This document shows positions 27,370-36,427 of a stretch of DNA of 64,000 bases, one piece after another; within the stretch, counting starts at the first letter, position 1; every line of letters starts with the position of its first letter. Where the stretch lies: the NCBI RefSeq assembly GCF_000178955.2, contig NC_016631.1:3534001-3598000 (forward strand). Reading direction: 5' to 3'. The notes beneath the pieces are model-generated. The model saw only the letters and a list, made by a program, of their open reading frames with translations. It did no database searches and was not told the DNA's origin. Origin of the DNA: Granulicella mallensis MP5ACTX8. Lineage in GTDB: Bacteria > Acidobacteriota > Terriglobia > Terriglobales > Acidobacteriaceae. A program made the translations under genes and the position numbers.

Positions 27370-28464
27370 TTGCCACTCTTCTCTAAATGTCCGGCAACAA
27401 GCTCCAGCCAGGGCGAATTCCATCGCTCCGCTCGCAGTCTTGTCTTTGCCTCCGGGATTGCGGCTTTCGGCACACCTCTCTTTGCCGTCACAGCGTCCGC
27501 ACAGTCTCCCACCAACATCTTTGCGCCCGCCGCGACACCAGCGCATTCCATCTTCGGACTTTCGATGCTGGTGCTTTCGGTTACCTTTGCCATCTTTCTT
27601 ATTGTCGGAGGGTTGCTGCTCTATGCGTTGATTCGCTACCGGCATCGCCCCACGGACTCCGAGCACGAACCGGCGCAGATCTATGGCAGCAACCAGATTG
27701 AGCTCTCCTGGACGGTCATTCCCATCCTGATCGTCGTGATGCTCTTCCTGTCCACCACGCGTGTCATCCTCAGGACCGAAGCGATTCCCAAGCCCGACAA
27801 CACCATGGATGTAACGGTGATCGGACATCAGTTCTGGTGGGAGTATCGCTACCCGAAGCTGGGAATCGTCACGGCCAACGAGCTTCACATCCCCATCAGT
27901 GATAAGACGAGCCCTAAGCCGACCTATCTCACGATGTCGTCCACCGATGTGTCCCATAGTTTCTGGGTACCGCGCCTGGCAGGAAAGATGGACGTTATCC
28001 CCAACCGGGTCAATACCATGTGGATGGACCCCACCGAACCAGGACTGTATCTCGGCCAGTGCGCCCAGTACTGCGGAACCCAGCACGCAAAGATGCTGCT
28101 GCGAGTCTACGCGCAGTCCCCTGAAGACTTCGAGGCCTGGGTTAAACAGCAGCAAAAACCCGCACAGCATGAGTTCCCCGGCAATCCTGCCGCCACCGAA
28201 GGACAGACCGTATTCATGCATAATGCCTGCATCAACTGCCATACGGTCTCGGGGTCAGCAGCGACAGGAAGGTTTGGGCCCGATCTCTCCCACCTTGCCA
28301 GCCGCGACACTTTTGCCTCCGGAGCGGTCAAGAATACTCCGGAAAACCTGAGGAAGTGGATCGACAATCCAGATTCGATGAAACCCGGTTCGTTGATGCC
28401 GCCCATGCACTTGAACGAACATGATCTGAACGTGATTACCGCCTATCTCACAGAGCTTCACTAG
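27370..28464 (+). CDS. coxB: Cytochrome c oxidase subunit II with fused cytochrome c (caa3 type)
   Basis: The 364-residue protein has an N-terminal signal-like segment, two membrane helices (LSMLVLSVTFAIFLIVGGLL and the following LSWTVIPILIVVMLFL), then a periplasmic cupredoxin domain. The CuA site is complete, with C231 in CAQYCGTQHAKM. A C-terminal cytochrome c domain carries haem motif CINCH at 287-291. The fused haem marks a caa3-type oxidase that takes electrons directly from a bc complex or soluble cytochrome. The start is a TTG at 27370; no in-frame ATG lies nearby. First gene of the respiratory operon. Confidence 0.95.
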   Translation: MPLFSKCPATSSSQGEFHRSARSLVFASGIAAFGTPLFAVTASAQSPTNIFAPAATPAHSIFGLSMLVLSVTFAIFLIVGGLLLYALIRYRHRPTDSEHEPAQIYGSNQIELSWTVIPILIVVMLFLSTTRVILRTEAIPKPDNTMDVTVIGHQFWWEYRYPKLGIVTANELHIPISDKTSPKPTYLTMSSTDVSHSFWVPRLAGKMDVIPNRVNTMWMDPTEPGLYLGQCAQYCGTQHAKMLLRVYAQSPEDFEAWVKQQQKPAQHEFPGNPAATEGQTVFMHNACINCHTVSGSAATGRFGPDLSHLASRDTFASGAVKNTPENLRKWIDNPDSMKPGSLMPPMHLNEHDLNVITAYLTELH

Positions 28465-28480
28465 AAGGAAGCGCAGCATA

Positions 28481-30163
28481 ATGGCAACCCCGGTGATGGA
28501 AGCAATCGATCAAACGCAGTCTCCCCCGCAGGGCCCCCCAAGGCCGAATGTGATCTATGCGTGGCTGACAACGGTCGATCATAAAAAAATCGGCCTGATG
28601 TACATCGCCTACGCGCTGGTGTTTCTCCTTGTCGGCGGCGTTGAAGCGGTGTTGATGCGCATTCAACTCGCGGTTCCCAATAATCATTTTGTGTCGCCGC
28701 AGGTCTTCAACCAGCTCTTCACCATGCACGGCACGACGATGGTGTTCTTCGTCGGCATGCCGATCCTGTTCGGGTTTGGGAATTACCTGGTTCCCCTGAT
28801 GATCGGAGCCCGGGACATGGCGTTCCCACGGCTCAATGCGTTCAGCTTCTGGGTCTCCGCCTTTGCCGGACTGCTGCTCTACTTCAGCTACTTCGGCGCA
28901 AGCGGTCTCTATGCCGCCGGTTCAGCGCCGGACGTCGGCTGGTTTGCTTACGCGCCCCTTACAGCCAAGGTATTCTCCCCCGGTCACAGCACGGACTACT
29001 GGACACTGGCGGTCTTTCTGAGCGGTGTCGGCTCAATCGGCACGGCGCTCAACATCGTGACCACCATCCTCTGCATGCGCTGCAAAGGGATGAAGATGAG
29101 CCGCATGCCCCTGCTGCCCTGGCTCTATCTGGTCATGGCAAGCCTGGTCTTCGTTGCAGTCAGCCCCCTGACCGCCGCGCAGATCATGCTGACCCTGGAC
29201 CGCTACATCGGTTCCCACTTCTTCGACACGCAGGCAGGCGGCTCGGCCGTACTGTGGATGCACTTCTTCTGGATCTTCGGGCACCCCGAAGTCTATGTAC
29301 TGGTGCTGCCGGCGTTCGCGTTCGTCAACGAGATCGTTCCTGTCTTCTCCCGTAAAGCCATGTTCGGCTACCCGGCGATGGTGGCGGCTTCGGTCTCCAT
29401 CGGCTTTATCAGCTTGAGCGTATGGGCGCACCATATGTTCACCGTCGGCCTGGGCCCGGTCGGCAATACGTTCTTCGTCTTTGCCACCATGGTGATCTCA
29501 GTGCCGACGGGGATCAAGATCTTCAACTGGTTGGCGACGATCTGGGGCGGGAAAGTCATCTTTGCGACGCCGATGATGTTCTGCGTCGGCTTCCTCTTCC
29601 AGTTCCTGATCGCCGGGCTTACCGGCATCATGCTCTCGGCCGCCCCGTTCGACTGGCAGTTGGGCAACTCCTACTTCGTGGTGGCACACTTCCACTACGT
29701 ACTTGTAGGGTCGATCCTGTTTGCGATCTTTGGGGCCTTCTACTACTGGTACCCCAAGGTAACAGGCCGGATGATGAGCGAGACGCTGGGCAAGTGGCAC
29801 TTCTGGCTCTTCATCATCGGCTTCCACCTCACCTTCGACTTCATGCACGTCCCGGGATTGCTGGGCATGCCGCGCCGCATCTACACCTACGAAGCAGGCC
29901 GAGGCTGGGAGTCGTGGAACCTCATCGTCAGCATCGGAGCCATCTTCCAGGCAGCCGGCATTCTGGTCTTTTGCTACAACATGGTGCGGTCTTACTACAA
30001 AGGGAAGGAAGCCGGACACGATCCCTGGGATGCGTGGACGCTGGAATGGTCCACGCCCTCTCCCCCGCCCGCCTATAACTTTGCTATTGAGCCAACGGTC
30101 AATAGCCGCCGCCCGTTATGGGACCTGAAACATCCTGAAGATCCTGACTCGGACTACGAATGA
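28481..30163 (+). CDS. ctaD: Cytochrome c oxidase subunit I
   Basis: The 560-residue catalytic subunit has the haem-copper core. The CuB/haem a3 ligand block GHPEVYVLVLP begins near residue 267 with the cross-linked His-Tyr pair, the CuB histidine pair is in WAHHMFTVGL near 317, and the haem ligands are in HFHYVLVGS near 403. The HPEVY tyrosine places it in the A family of oxidases. It starts 16 bp after coxB and its stop overlaps the subunit III start by 4 bp. Confidence 0.97.
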   Translation: MATPVMEAIDQTQSPPQGPPRPNVIYAWLTTVDHKKIGLMYIAYALVFLLVGGVEAVLMRIQLAVPNNHFVSPQVFNQLFTMHGTTMVFFVGMPILFGFGNYLVPLMIGARDMAFPRLNAFSFWVSAFAGLLLYFSYFGASGLYAAGSAPDVGWFAYAPLTAKVFSPGHSTDYWTLAVFLSGVGSIGTALNIVTTILCMRCKGMKMSRMPLLPWLYLVMASLVFVAVSPLTAAQIMLTLDRYIGSHFFDTQAGGSAVLWMHFFWIFGHPEVYVLVLPAFAFVNEIVPVFSRKAMFGYPAMVAASVSIGFISLSVWAHHMFTVGLGPVGNTFFVFATMVISVPTGIKIFNWLATIWGGKVIFATPMMFCVGFLFQFLIAGLTGIMLSAAPFDWQLGNSYFVVAHFHYVLVGSILFAIFGAFYYWYPKVTGRMMSETLGKWHFWLFIIGFHLTFDFMHVPGLLGMPRRIYTYEAGRGWESWNLIVSIGAIFQAAGILVFCYNMVRSYYKGKEAGHDPWDAWTLEWSTPSPPPAYNFAIEPTVNSRRPLWDLKHPEDPDSDYE

Positions 30164-30765
30164 TGAATACATCAAGCACAATTCCCGTCGCCGGCTCGAG
30201 TGAAACACCCTGGACGCTGCCCTACCGTGGCACGATCGGGATGGCCTGCCTGATCCTGGCGGAAGCCGCGATCTTCATCATCTTTGTCGTCGCCTACATC
30301 TTTTACATCGGCAAAAGCCTCAGCGGGCCGACCCCGGCGCAGGTACTGGAGCTGCCGATCTTTGGCACCATCTGCCTACTCTCGAGCAGCATCACCGTCC
30401 ACTTCGCCAGCAGTGCGCTGCGCAAAAACAACCTGCGCGGCTGCACAGCCTTTCTGGCGGGAACCGTTCTGCTGGGAGCGATTTTTCTCGTTACCACAGC
30501 TCTGGAGTGGCATCACCTTATCTACGATAAGGGCCTGACCATCCAGACCAACCTCTTCGGAACGACCTACTACTCGCTCGTCGGTCTGCACGCGACCCAC
30601 GTCATTGTGGGTCTCATCATGCTCACGCTCACGCTTCTCTTCGCCTTGACCGGGCACCTTAAAGAAGAACATGAGAAAAAACTCGAAGTGCTCTCTCTTT
30701 ACTGGCACTTCGTCGATGCAGTCTGGGTCGTCGTATTTTTGGTCGTCTATGTTTTGGGTAGATAG
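30160..30765 (+). CDS. ctaE: Cytochrome c oxidase subunit III
   Basis: At 201 residues this is the short five-helix subunit III typical of caa3 oxidases. Membrane segments include IGMACLILAEAAIFIIFVVA, LHATHVIVGLIMLTLTLLFA and the C-terminal FVDAVWVVVFLVVYVLG; the HATHV and WHFVDAVW blocks are diagnostic. Its ATG overlaps the ctaD stop, so the two are translationally coupled. Confidence 0.95.
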   Translation: MMNTSSTIPVAGSSETPWTLPYRGTIGMACLILAEAAIFIIFVVAYIFYIGKSLSGPTPAQVLELPIFGTICLLSSSITVHFASSALRKNNLRGCTAFLAGTVLLGAIFLVTTALEWHHLIYDKGLTIQTNLFGTTYYSLVGLHATHVIVGLIMLTLTLLFALTGHLKEEHEKKLEVLSLYWHFVDAVWVVVFLVVYVLGR

Positions 30766-30813
30766 TTTGTTGATTTTTCAGGGACCGATTTTTCAAGGAC
30801 AAGGAGGAGCGCT

Positions 30814-31698
30814 ATGCAACAGGACAACCTGATAAACCAGCACGAGCCGCATCATGGCCAGGAACACCATGACGACACCGTCCTCCTTCCAGCGCCAACG
30901 CCCTGGCCTATGGTGCTTTCGCTCGGCCTCGCGCTTTTGATTACCGGCATGGTGACGCATTGGGTCGTCAGCCTGCTCGGCCTCGTTCTGACGCTGCGCT
31001 CGATGGTCGGCTGGTTCTTCGATGTCTTCCCCCACGAGAAACATATCTACGTCCCAGTCCAGGCTGGAATCATCGAGATCACCAGCACTCGAACCACCCG
31101 CTCTCAACTGCCGGTCGGTGTCGATCATCGCAAGTTGATTCCGATTGAGACCTTCAGCGTTACCGCCGGACTCAAAGGCGGCATCGTAGGCGGTATCGCG
31201 ATGATCGTGCCCGCGGCTCTCTTCGGCCTCATCCGGTATCACAGCGTCTGGTACGCCGTGAACCTGCTGGCCGCGGGCGGCTTTGTTCATTGGGCAGGTG
31301 AAAGCGACGCCTTCCTGGCCCAGTTTCATTTGTATGGTCTTCTCGCCGCTACCGCCATCCACGGCCTCACTTCGATCCTTATCGGCCTTCTCTATGGCGC
31401 GATGCTGCCCATGTTTCCTCGCAAGCCCATTCTTACAGCGGGCTTTGTCGCCCCTTTGCTTTGGACAGGCATTCTCTACTCGGCGCTGGGAGTGATCAGC
31501 CCCATCCTCAATGCGCGCATCGACTGGCTCTGGTTCGTCGTCTCGCAGATAGCCTTTGGCCTGGTCTGCGGCTTCATCGTCAACCTGCAGGTCAAGGTGC
31601 GGACGCCGCAGTTCCGAGCGCTGCCTTTCTCTGTCCGCGCCGGTATCCACAGCGACCAATCTCACAAGGAAGATCCCTCTCATAAGGAAGACCAATGA
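30814..31698 (+). CDS. Multi-pass membrane protein of the oxidase operon
   Basis: I do not recognise a named family with certainty. The 294-residue protein begins with a His-rich hydrophilic stretch (HEPHHGQEHHDD). It then has two adjacent hydrophobic helices (WPMVLSLGLALLITGMVTHW and VSLLGLVLTLRSMVGWFF), a periplasmic or cytoplasmic loop, and about five more membrane segments. The first helices resemble a subunit IV-like module, so it may be a fourth oxidase subunit fused to extra helices. It lies between ctaE and a cytochrome c gene and overlaps the latter by 4 bp, so it is almost certainly part of the complex or its assembly. Confidence 0.75.
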   Translation: MQQDNLINQHEPHHGQEHHDDTVLLPAPTPWPMVLSLGLALLITGMVTHWVVSLLGLVLTLRSMVGWFFDVFPHEKHIYVPVQAGIIEITSTRTTRSQLPVGVDHRKLIPIETFSVTAGLKGGIVGGIAMIVPAALFGLIRYHSVWYAVNLLAAGGFVHWAGESDAFLAQFHLYGLLAATAIHGLTSILIGLLYGAMLPMFPRKPILTAGFVAPLLWTGILYSALGVISPILNARIDWLWFVVSQIAFGLVCGFIVNLQVKVRTPQFRALPFSVRAGIHSDQSHKEDPSHKEDQ

Positions 31699-32465
31699 GA
31701 TCGTCCCAAGAAATTCGTCGCCTGAGACCTGCGTCGCGAAGACTTAACGTGCTTGGCGCTCTCATGCTGTCTGTGGGCGGCATGGCCCTCACCGGCTGCA
31801 ACCACATCCATGGCCGTCCCGGCCCTGGACCCGAGGTCGTACGCCCTGAAGAGGTTCTCGACTTCCCCACCCTCTACAAAGAGAACTGCGCTGCCTGCCA
31901 CGGAGCGACGGGCAAAGGGGGAGCGGCCCTCGCGCTTGCCAACCCGGTGTATCTTGCCGTAGCCGGAGAAGACAACCTGCAGCGAACGATCTCCAAAGGA
32001 GTCAACGGCAAGTTGATGCCCCCCTTCGCTCAGAGTGCGGGTGGCATGTTGACCGATCAGCAGGTCGCAGTGCTGGCGAAGGGCATTCTGCAGACGTGGG
32101 GAACGCCGAACGTTCTCGCGGGCCAGAATCCTCCGCCCTACCTCGCGACTCTGACGGGCGATGCCGAGCACGGACAACAGGCCTTTACCACCTCTTGCGC
32201 GCGATGCCACGGAGCGACGGGTGAAGGAAGGTCGCAGGGGACCAAGGGCAAACTCGGCTCCATCGTCGATCCCTCCTATCTCGCGCTCATCAGCGATCAG
32301 GATCTTCGCAGTCTCATGATCGCCGGACGGCCTGACGAAGGAATGCCCGACTGGCGCACCGACTCCTCCCAGCCCCTTACCGATCAGCAGATTACCGACA
32401 TCACAGCGTGGCTTGCCTCGAAGCGTGTTTCCGACCCGGGCCAGCCCTATCGCACACACCCTTAA
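31695..32465 (+). CDS. Dihaem cytochrome c lipoprotein
   Basis: The 256-residue protein has a basic N-terminus, a hydrophobic stretch and a lipobox ending at C35 (MALTGC), so it should be a membrane-anchored lipoprotein on the outer face of the inner membrane. Two cytochrome c domains follow, with haem motifs CAACH (65-69) and CARCH (168-172), each with downstream Met ligand candidates (LMPPF; GMPDW). It sits between the oxidase subunits and the Rieske/cytochrome b genes and likely shuttles electrons between them. Confidence 0.92.
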   Translation: MRSSQEIRRLRPASRRLNVLGALMLSVGGMALTGCNHIHGRPGPGPEVVRPEEVLDFPTLYKENCAACHGATGKGGAALALANPVYLAVAGEDNLQRTISKGVNGKLMPPFAQSAGGMLTDQQVAVLAKGILQTWGTPNVLAGQNPPPYLATLTGDAEHGQQAFTTSCARCHGATGEGRSQGTKGKLGSIVDPSYLALISDQDLRSLMIAGRPDEGMPDWRTDSSQPLTDQQITDITAWLASKRVSDPGQPYRTHP

Positions 32466-32521
32466 ACCATGGGTCGAATAAATATCGCTCAACACGAAGA
32501 GAGCACAGGAGCAAAGACGCG

Positions 32522-33181
32522 ATGACACCGAGCGAGCAGCAAATTCCACCGGGAGCCCCCCTGACCGAGCCGGCGAATCCGGAGAGCCATAAGAGTGCCG
32601 GCCACTCGCGCCGCGTATTCCTCTTCAAGCTCTCGCTGTTGGTGAACGGAGCGGTCGGCGCAGTTCTGGCCGTGCCCATCCTCGGCTATCTTCTGGGGCC
32701 TGCGCTGAAGAAGACCTCTGACGACAACTCCTGGATCAACCTGGGTCCTCTGGCCGATTTCCCCGAGGGCGAGACCCGTCTGGTCAACTACCGCAATCCT
32801 GTTACCACCTCCTGGGACGGCCAGACCGGCGACATTCCCTGCTGGGTTCGCCGCATCTCCGGAAATACCTTCCAGGTATTCGCGATCAACTGCGCGCATC
32901 TCGGCTGCCCCGTCCGCTGGTTCGCCCAGTCCCAGCTCTTTATGTGTCCCTGCCATGGCGGCGCGTACTATGCCGATGGCTCCCGCGCCTCGGGTCCGCC
33001 GGAGCGCGGTCTCTTCGAGTATGAGTACCAGGTCGTCTCGGGCAGCCTGGTCATCAGCGCCGGGAAGATGCCGACGCTCGCCAACCAGGCCAAGAACGAG
33101 TCTCCTCTGGTCCAGCTTGAAGGGGCCTCATCAACAGATGCTCCATTACCCAAACCGAGGTGCAGCTCATGTCAGAGCTAA
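32522..33181 (+). CDS. Rieske [2Fe-2S] iron-sulfur protein
   Basis: From ATG 32522 (AGGAG upstream) the protein has 219 residues. A twin-arginine-like start SRRVFLFKLS precedes one membrane helix (LLVNGAVGAVLAVPILGYLL). The cluster-binding motifs are CAHLGC (124-129) and CPCHGG (142-147), with two Cys and two His as required. It is the Rieske subunit of a quinol-cytochrome c reductase with the cytochrome b encoded next. The last codons, PKPRCSSCQS, add a curious extra CxxC. Confidence 0.94.
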   Translation: MTPSEQQIPPGAPLTEPANPESHKSAGHSRRVFLFKLSLLVNGAVGAVLAVPILGYLLGPALKKTSDDNSWINLGPLADFPEGETRLVNYRNPVTTSWDGQTGDIPCWVRRISGNTFQVFAINCAHLGCPVRWFAQSQLFMCPCHGGAYYADGSRASGPPERGLFEYEYQVVSGSLVISAGKMPTLANQAKNESPLVQLEGASSTDAPLPKPRCSSCQS

Positions 33182-34668
33182 AGCGACGCAGCATCGAGGT
33201 CTATAACTGGTTCGAGCAGCGGCTCGGGCTGGGAACCCCTGTCATTGAAGCGGCGGAGCACGAAGTCCCGGCTAACACCGCCAGCTGGTGGTACGTCTTC
33301 GGCAGCGCCGCGACGGTCATCCTGGTTCTCCAGGTCATGACGGGCATTCTGCTCGCGCTGGTATACGCTCCGACGGCGGGCCACGCCTGGAACAGCCTTG
33401 AGTTCCTCGACCACAACGTCAAACTCGGCTGGTTCCTGCGTGCCATGCACGGCTGGGGCTCCGACTTCATGGTCGCCATTGTGCTGATCCACATGGCACA
33501 GGTCTTCCTCTTCGGCGCCTACAAGTTCCCTCGTGAGCTTACCTGGATCATCGGCGTCTTCCTGCTCCTTCTAACCCTCGGCATGGCCTTTACCGGGCAG
33601 GTGCTGCGCTTCGATCAGGACGCCTACTGGGGCCTCGGCATCGGAGCCTCCATCGTCAGCCGCGTTCCCCTGATTGGCGCTCCTCTCGTCGGCCTGATGC
33701 TGGGCGGCCCGATCATCGCCGGTCCTACGCTCTCCCGCTTCTTTACGCTGCACGTCTTCGTCATTCCCGGTATCCTGCTGGCGATGGTCGGCCTCCACAT
33801 CTGGATGGTGCTGCGCCTCGGCATCAACGACTGGCCGATGCCCGGTCGTCTCGTCAACCGGAAGACCTACGTCAGCGAGTATCACCACCTCACCGAAAAG
33901 ACCGGCATCCCCTTTGTTCCCGATGCGGCCTGGAAAGACTCGCTCTTCGCCGCAGCTATCATGCTCGCGGTGATGGCCTGCGCCCTGTGGTTCGGCCCCT
34001 TCGGCCCCACCGGCCAACCCGACCCCACTATCATCCAGACAGCGCCTAAGCCTGACTTCGCCTTCCTCTGGATCTATGCGGTACTGGCCTATCTGCCTCC
34101 GAGCCTTGAAACTCCCGTGCTCTTCATTGCACCCATCCTCGGGATCGGAGCCATGCTCCTGTTGCCTCTCCTCTCCGGAGAGGGAGAAAAGCACTGGTCG
34201 CGCCGTCCTGTAGCTGTCCTGATGGTGGCCGTGATCGCCGTCATCCTGGGGGCCTTCACCCGCCTTGGCATGTACACGCCGTGGAGTCCGGTCATGAATG
34301 CCTGGACTAGCGACCCTATCCCCGCAGCCTATCTGAAAGATCGCACGCCTCTTGAACGAGAGGGCGCCCTCGTCCTGCAGAACAAGCAATGCCGCAACTG
34401 CCATTCCATCGGCGGAGCCGGAGGCATGCGTGGGCCTGCACTCGACGCTGTTGCCTCCAAGATGACGGAAGACCAGATCATCCGTCAGGTTCTGCAAGGC
34501 GGAGGTAACATGCCGGCTTATGGCAATGCGCTCAATCCTTCCGAGACCACCGCGCTCGTCCACTTCCTGACAACCTTGCGCGGCGACGATCTATCCCCTG
34601 CCATCGATGCCTCCCAGCATCTGGTGTCTTCCAGTGAACAGCCCGCAGGCCCTCCCAAGGAGCATTAG
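33169..34668 (+). CDS. Cytochrome b with fused C-terminal cytochrome c domain
   Basis: From ATG 33169 (GAGG upstream, inside the Rieske 3' end) the protein has 499 residues; a GTG at 33160 is also possible. It covers the four-helix haem-binding part (RAMHGWGSDFMVAIVLIHMA; LHVFVIPGILLAMVGLHIWM supply the paired histidines) and the subunit IV-like part in one chain. It then adds a c-type haem domain, CRNCH at 408-412. The fusion takes the place of a separate cytochrome c1. The quinol-site motif normally PEWY or PDWY reads PDFA (295-298), which is unusual. Confidence 0.93.
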   Translation: MSELKRRSIEVYNWFEQRLGLGTPVIEAAEHEVPANTASWWYVFGSAATVILVLQVMTGILLALVYAPTAGHAWNSLEFLDHNVKLGWFLRAMHGWGSDFMVAIVLIHMAQVFLFGAYKFPRELTWIIGVFLLLLTLGMAFTGQVLRFDQDAYWGLGIGASIVSRVPLIGAPLVGLMLGGPIIAGPTLSRFFTLHVFVIPGILLAMVGLHIWMVLRLGINDWPMPGRLVNRKTYVSEYHHLTEKTGIPFVPDAAWKDSLFAAAIMLAVMACALWFGPFGPTGQPDPTIIQTAPKPDFAFLWIYAVLAYLPPSLETPVLFIAPILGIGAMLLLPLLSGEGEKHWSRRPVAVLMVAVIAVILGAFTRLGMYTPWSPVMNAWTSDPIPAAYLKDRTPLEREGALVLQNKQCRNCHSIGGAGGMRGPALDAVASKMTEDQIIRQVLQGGGNMPAYGNALNPSETTALVHFLTTLRGDDLSPAIDASQHLVSSSEQPAGPPKEH

Positions 34669-34689
34669 CTGTGTGTTTCCCCTACGCCC

Positions 34690-35517
34690 ATGCCTCCTGA
34701 GTGCCGGGCTATCTTTGCAGAGTGGTCGCCGCCCATCTTTCTCACGACGGCGATCCTTCTTACCGCCATCATCTACACTCGCGGCTGGTTTGCCATACGC
34801 AAGACCCGGCCGGAGCTCTTTCCGTCCTGGCGGTTAGGCACCTTCCTGCTGGGCCTTGCGACCATCTGGATCGCGATTGGCTCGCCGATGGACGGCTTCG
34901 CCGATGCACTCCTCAGTGCACACATGGTGGAACATCTGCTTCTGATGTCCTTCGTTCCGCCGCTGCTGCTGCTTGGCTATCCCACGGTGCCGCTTCTGCG
35001 CGGCCTGCCTCGCGGATTTACGCGCGGGCTGGGACCGTTGTTCCGCCTGAAGTTTCTGCGCCGCCTGGGCCACTTCCTCACCAAGCCCGTAGTCGCCTGG
35101 ATCGCGATGAACTTCATCTTCCTCGGCTGGCACGTTCCCGGGGCCTATGACTTCGCACTGGAGCACGAGCATTGGCACGAGTTCGAGCACCTCTGCTTCC
35201 TCGGCTCGTCGATCCTCTTCTGGTGGCCCCTCATCCGCCCCTGGCCGACGAATGCGCGCTACCCAGGCTGGTACATCTTGCCCTACCTGGTGGCTGCGGA
35301 CATCGTCAACACGGCGCTCTCAGCCTTCCTGGCCTTCTGCGACCGTCCGGTCTATAGCTACTACGTAGAGCAACCGAACCCCTTTCATGTATCGCCGCTC
35401 TCCGATCAAACGGCAGGTGCGGTGATTATGTGGGTCGTCGGGTCGATGGCCTTTCTGATTCCAGCGTTCGTCATTACGCTCCGTCTGCTGCACCAGGAGA
35501 CAAGATCTCGAGCCTGA
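34690..35517 (+). CDS. ctaG: Cytochrome oxidase assembly protein, CtaG (caa3 type)
   Basis: The 275-residue protein is an all-helical membrane protein of the caa3_CtaG family. Conserved blocks include HMVEHLLLMSFVPPLLLLGYP, the WIAMNFIFLGWHVPGAYDFA segment, EHWHEFEHLCFLGSSILFWW, and several membrane histidines. Members are needed for maturation of the copper centres of caa3-type oxidases. It is the last gene of the operon and is followed by a strong hairpin. Confidence 0.93.
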   Translation: MPPECRAIFAEWSPPIFLTTAILLTAIIYTRGWFAIRKTRPELFPSWRLGTFLLGLATIWIAIGSPMDGFADALLSAHMVEHLLLMSFVPPLLLLGYPTVPLLRGLPRGFTRGLGPLFRLKFLRRLGHFLTKPVVAWIAMNFIFLGWHVPGAYDFALEHEHWHEFEHLCFLGSSILFWWPLIRPWPTNARYPGWYILPYLVAADIVNTALSAFLAFCDRPVYSYYVEQPNPFHVSPLSDQTAGAVIMWVVGSMAFLIPAFVITLRLLHQETRSRA

Positions 35518-35552
35518 CAACAATGCAGACTCCTGCTCTGTTGTTAAAAGTG

Positions 35553-35583
35553 AAAGGCCCGGGCTATCCCCGGGCCTTTCTCA
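35553..35583 (+). terminator. Terminator of the oxidase operon
   Basis: Perfect 11-bp GC-rich stem AAAGGCCCGGG / CCCGGGCCTTT with a 5-nt loop, 36 bp after the ctaG stop, with a short T-rich end (CCTTTCTC). Confidence 0.85.
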
Positions 35584-35620
35584 GCACTAACGGCAAGATC
35601 AGCCGTCTTCGATTCAAAGC

Positions 35621-35731
35621 TTAGTAGGATGGCGAATACAGCGCCAGCCACAGGATACAAGTCACCCCAAACAGAATCACCAACAACGGCCACCAGCGTT
35701 CCAACCAAGACGACTCACTCGATGCACTCAT
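35621..35731 (-). CDS. 36-residue single-helix membrane peptide
   Basis: ATG at 35729-35731 opens a 36-codon frame with an AAGGAG site about 9 nt upstream. The peptide has a short polar start (MSASSESSWLERWW) followed by one membrane helix (PLLVILFGVTCILWLALY) and ends SPSY. The order, with Trp at both membrane interfaces, is what a real small membrane protein looks like. It faces the oxidase operon and lies about 100 bp after the mpg stop on the same strand. Small membrane peptides are common in oxidase loci, but a link is only inferred. Confidence 0.6.
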   Translation of the reverse strand: MSASSESSWLERWWPLLVILFGVTCILWLALYSPSY

Positions 35732-35827
35732 CCCAACATTCTCCTTTTCCTACCTCTCGATCCTACCCGAGAACAAACGCCTCGCTCAACCTGTCCGCTT
35801 CAGTGCGGGGCCTCGCCATCGGAAATC

Positions 35828-36427
35828 TTACTTTTTCTTGTTCACGACAAAGCGCAGAAGCCGATCGGCAGCTTTACTGATTCCAATACGGGGTGTGACG
35901 TCGATGTGATCCGGACGGTAGCCGTCATCGAGTATCTGCAAAGGCGAACCACGAAGCGTAACGTCAATACCGTTGATCGGTGCGCGAGTGATGCCCAGGG
36001 CCTGGGTGAGACGGCCGGGGCCTCCCGTCAACAACTGCGGCTTCACACCGCTCGGCAGGCCACGAAGCTGAGCCATCGTCTCGAGCCCCTCTACCGGCTC
36101 CAGCGCTCGAAAGAGCACACCTCCGGGCTGGCCGTCGGGAAGACAGGAGACATTCAGGCAGTAGTGCATTCCGTAGATGAAATAAACATACGCAAACCCC
36201 GGAGGCCCAAACAACACGGAGTTGCGGTCTGTACGACCGGCGTACGTATGGGATGCCGGATCGGCGAAGCCTAGGTAAGCTTCAACCTCGGTAATACGGC
36301 CCGTCAGCCGTTCTCCGTCACGATGGTGTGTGATCCGTTTGCCCAGCAGAGCACGCGCAACGAGCTCCGGGGAATCCAGATAGAAGCTGCGTGGAAGAAG
36401 GACCGGTTTCGGCAAGGCGCGAGTCAT
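35828..36427 (-). CDS. mpg: 3-methyladenine DNA glycosylase (AAG/MPG family)
   Basis: The 199-residue protein belongs to the AAG/MPG family that excises alkylated and deaminated purines. Landmarks are LARALLGKRITH, GRITEVEAYLGFADPASHTY (catalytic Glu region), YVYFIYGMHYCLNV (DNA-intercalating Tyr region), and GPGRLTQALGITR. Its start overlaps the DUF488 stop by 4 bp (ATGA), so the pair is co-translated. Length is normal for the family. Confidence 0.95.
   Translation of the reverse strand: MTRALPKPVLLPRSFYLDSPELVARALLGKRITHHRDGERLTGRITEVEAYLGFADPASHTYAGRTDRNSVLFGPPGFAYVYFIYGMHYCLNVSCLPDGQPGGVLFRALEPVEGLETMAQLRGLPSGVKPQLLTGGPGRLTQALGITRAPINGIDVTLRGSPLQILDDGYRPDHIDVTPRIGISKAADRLLRFVVNKKK

Noticed and set aside
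27328..28242. Minus-strand open frame of 304 codons over coxB
   Set aside because: Shadow of the subunit II gene; composition (Gly, Arg, Asp, His) is typical of antisense frames in GC-rich DNA.
33571..34563. Minus-strand open frame of 330 codons over cytochrome b
   Set aside because: Antisense to a conserved membrane protein; highly charged product with no domain.
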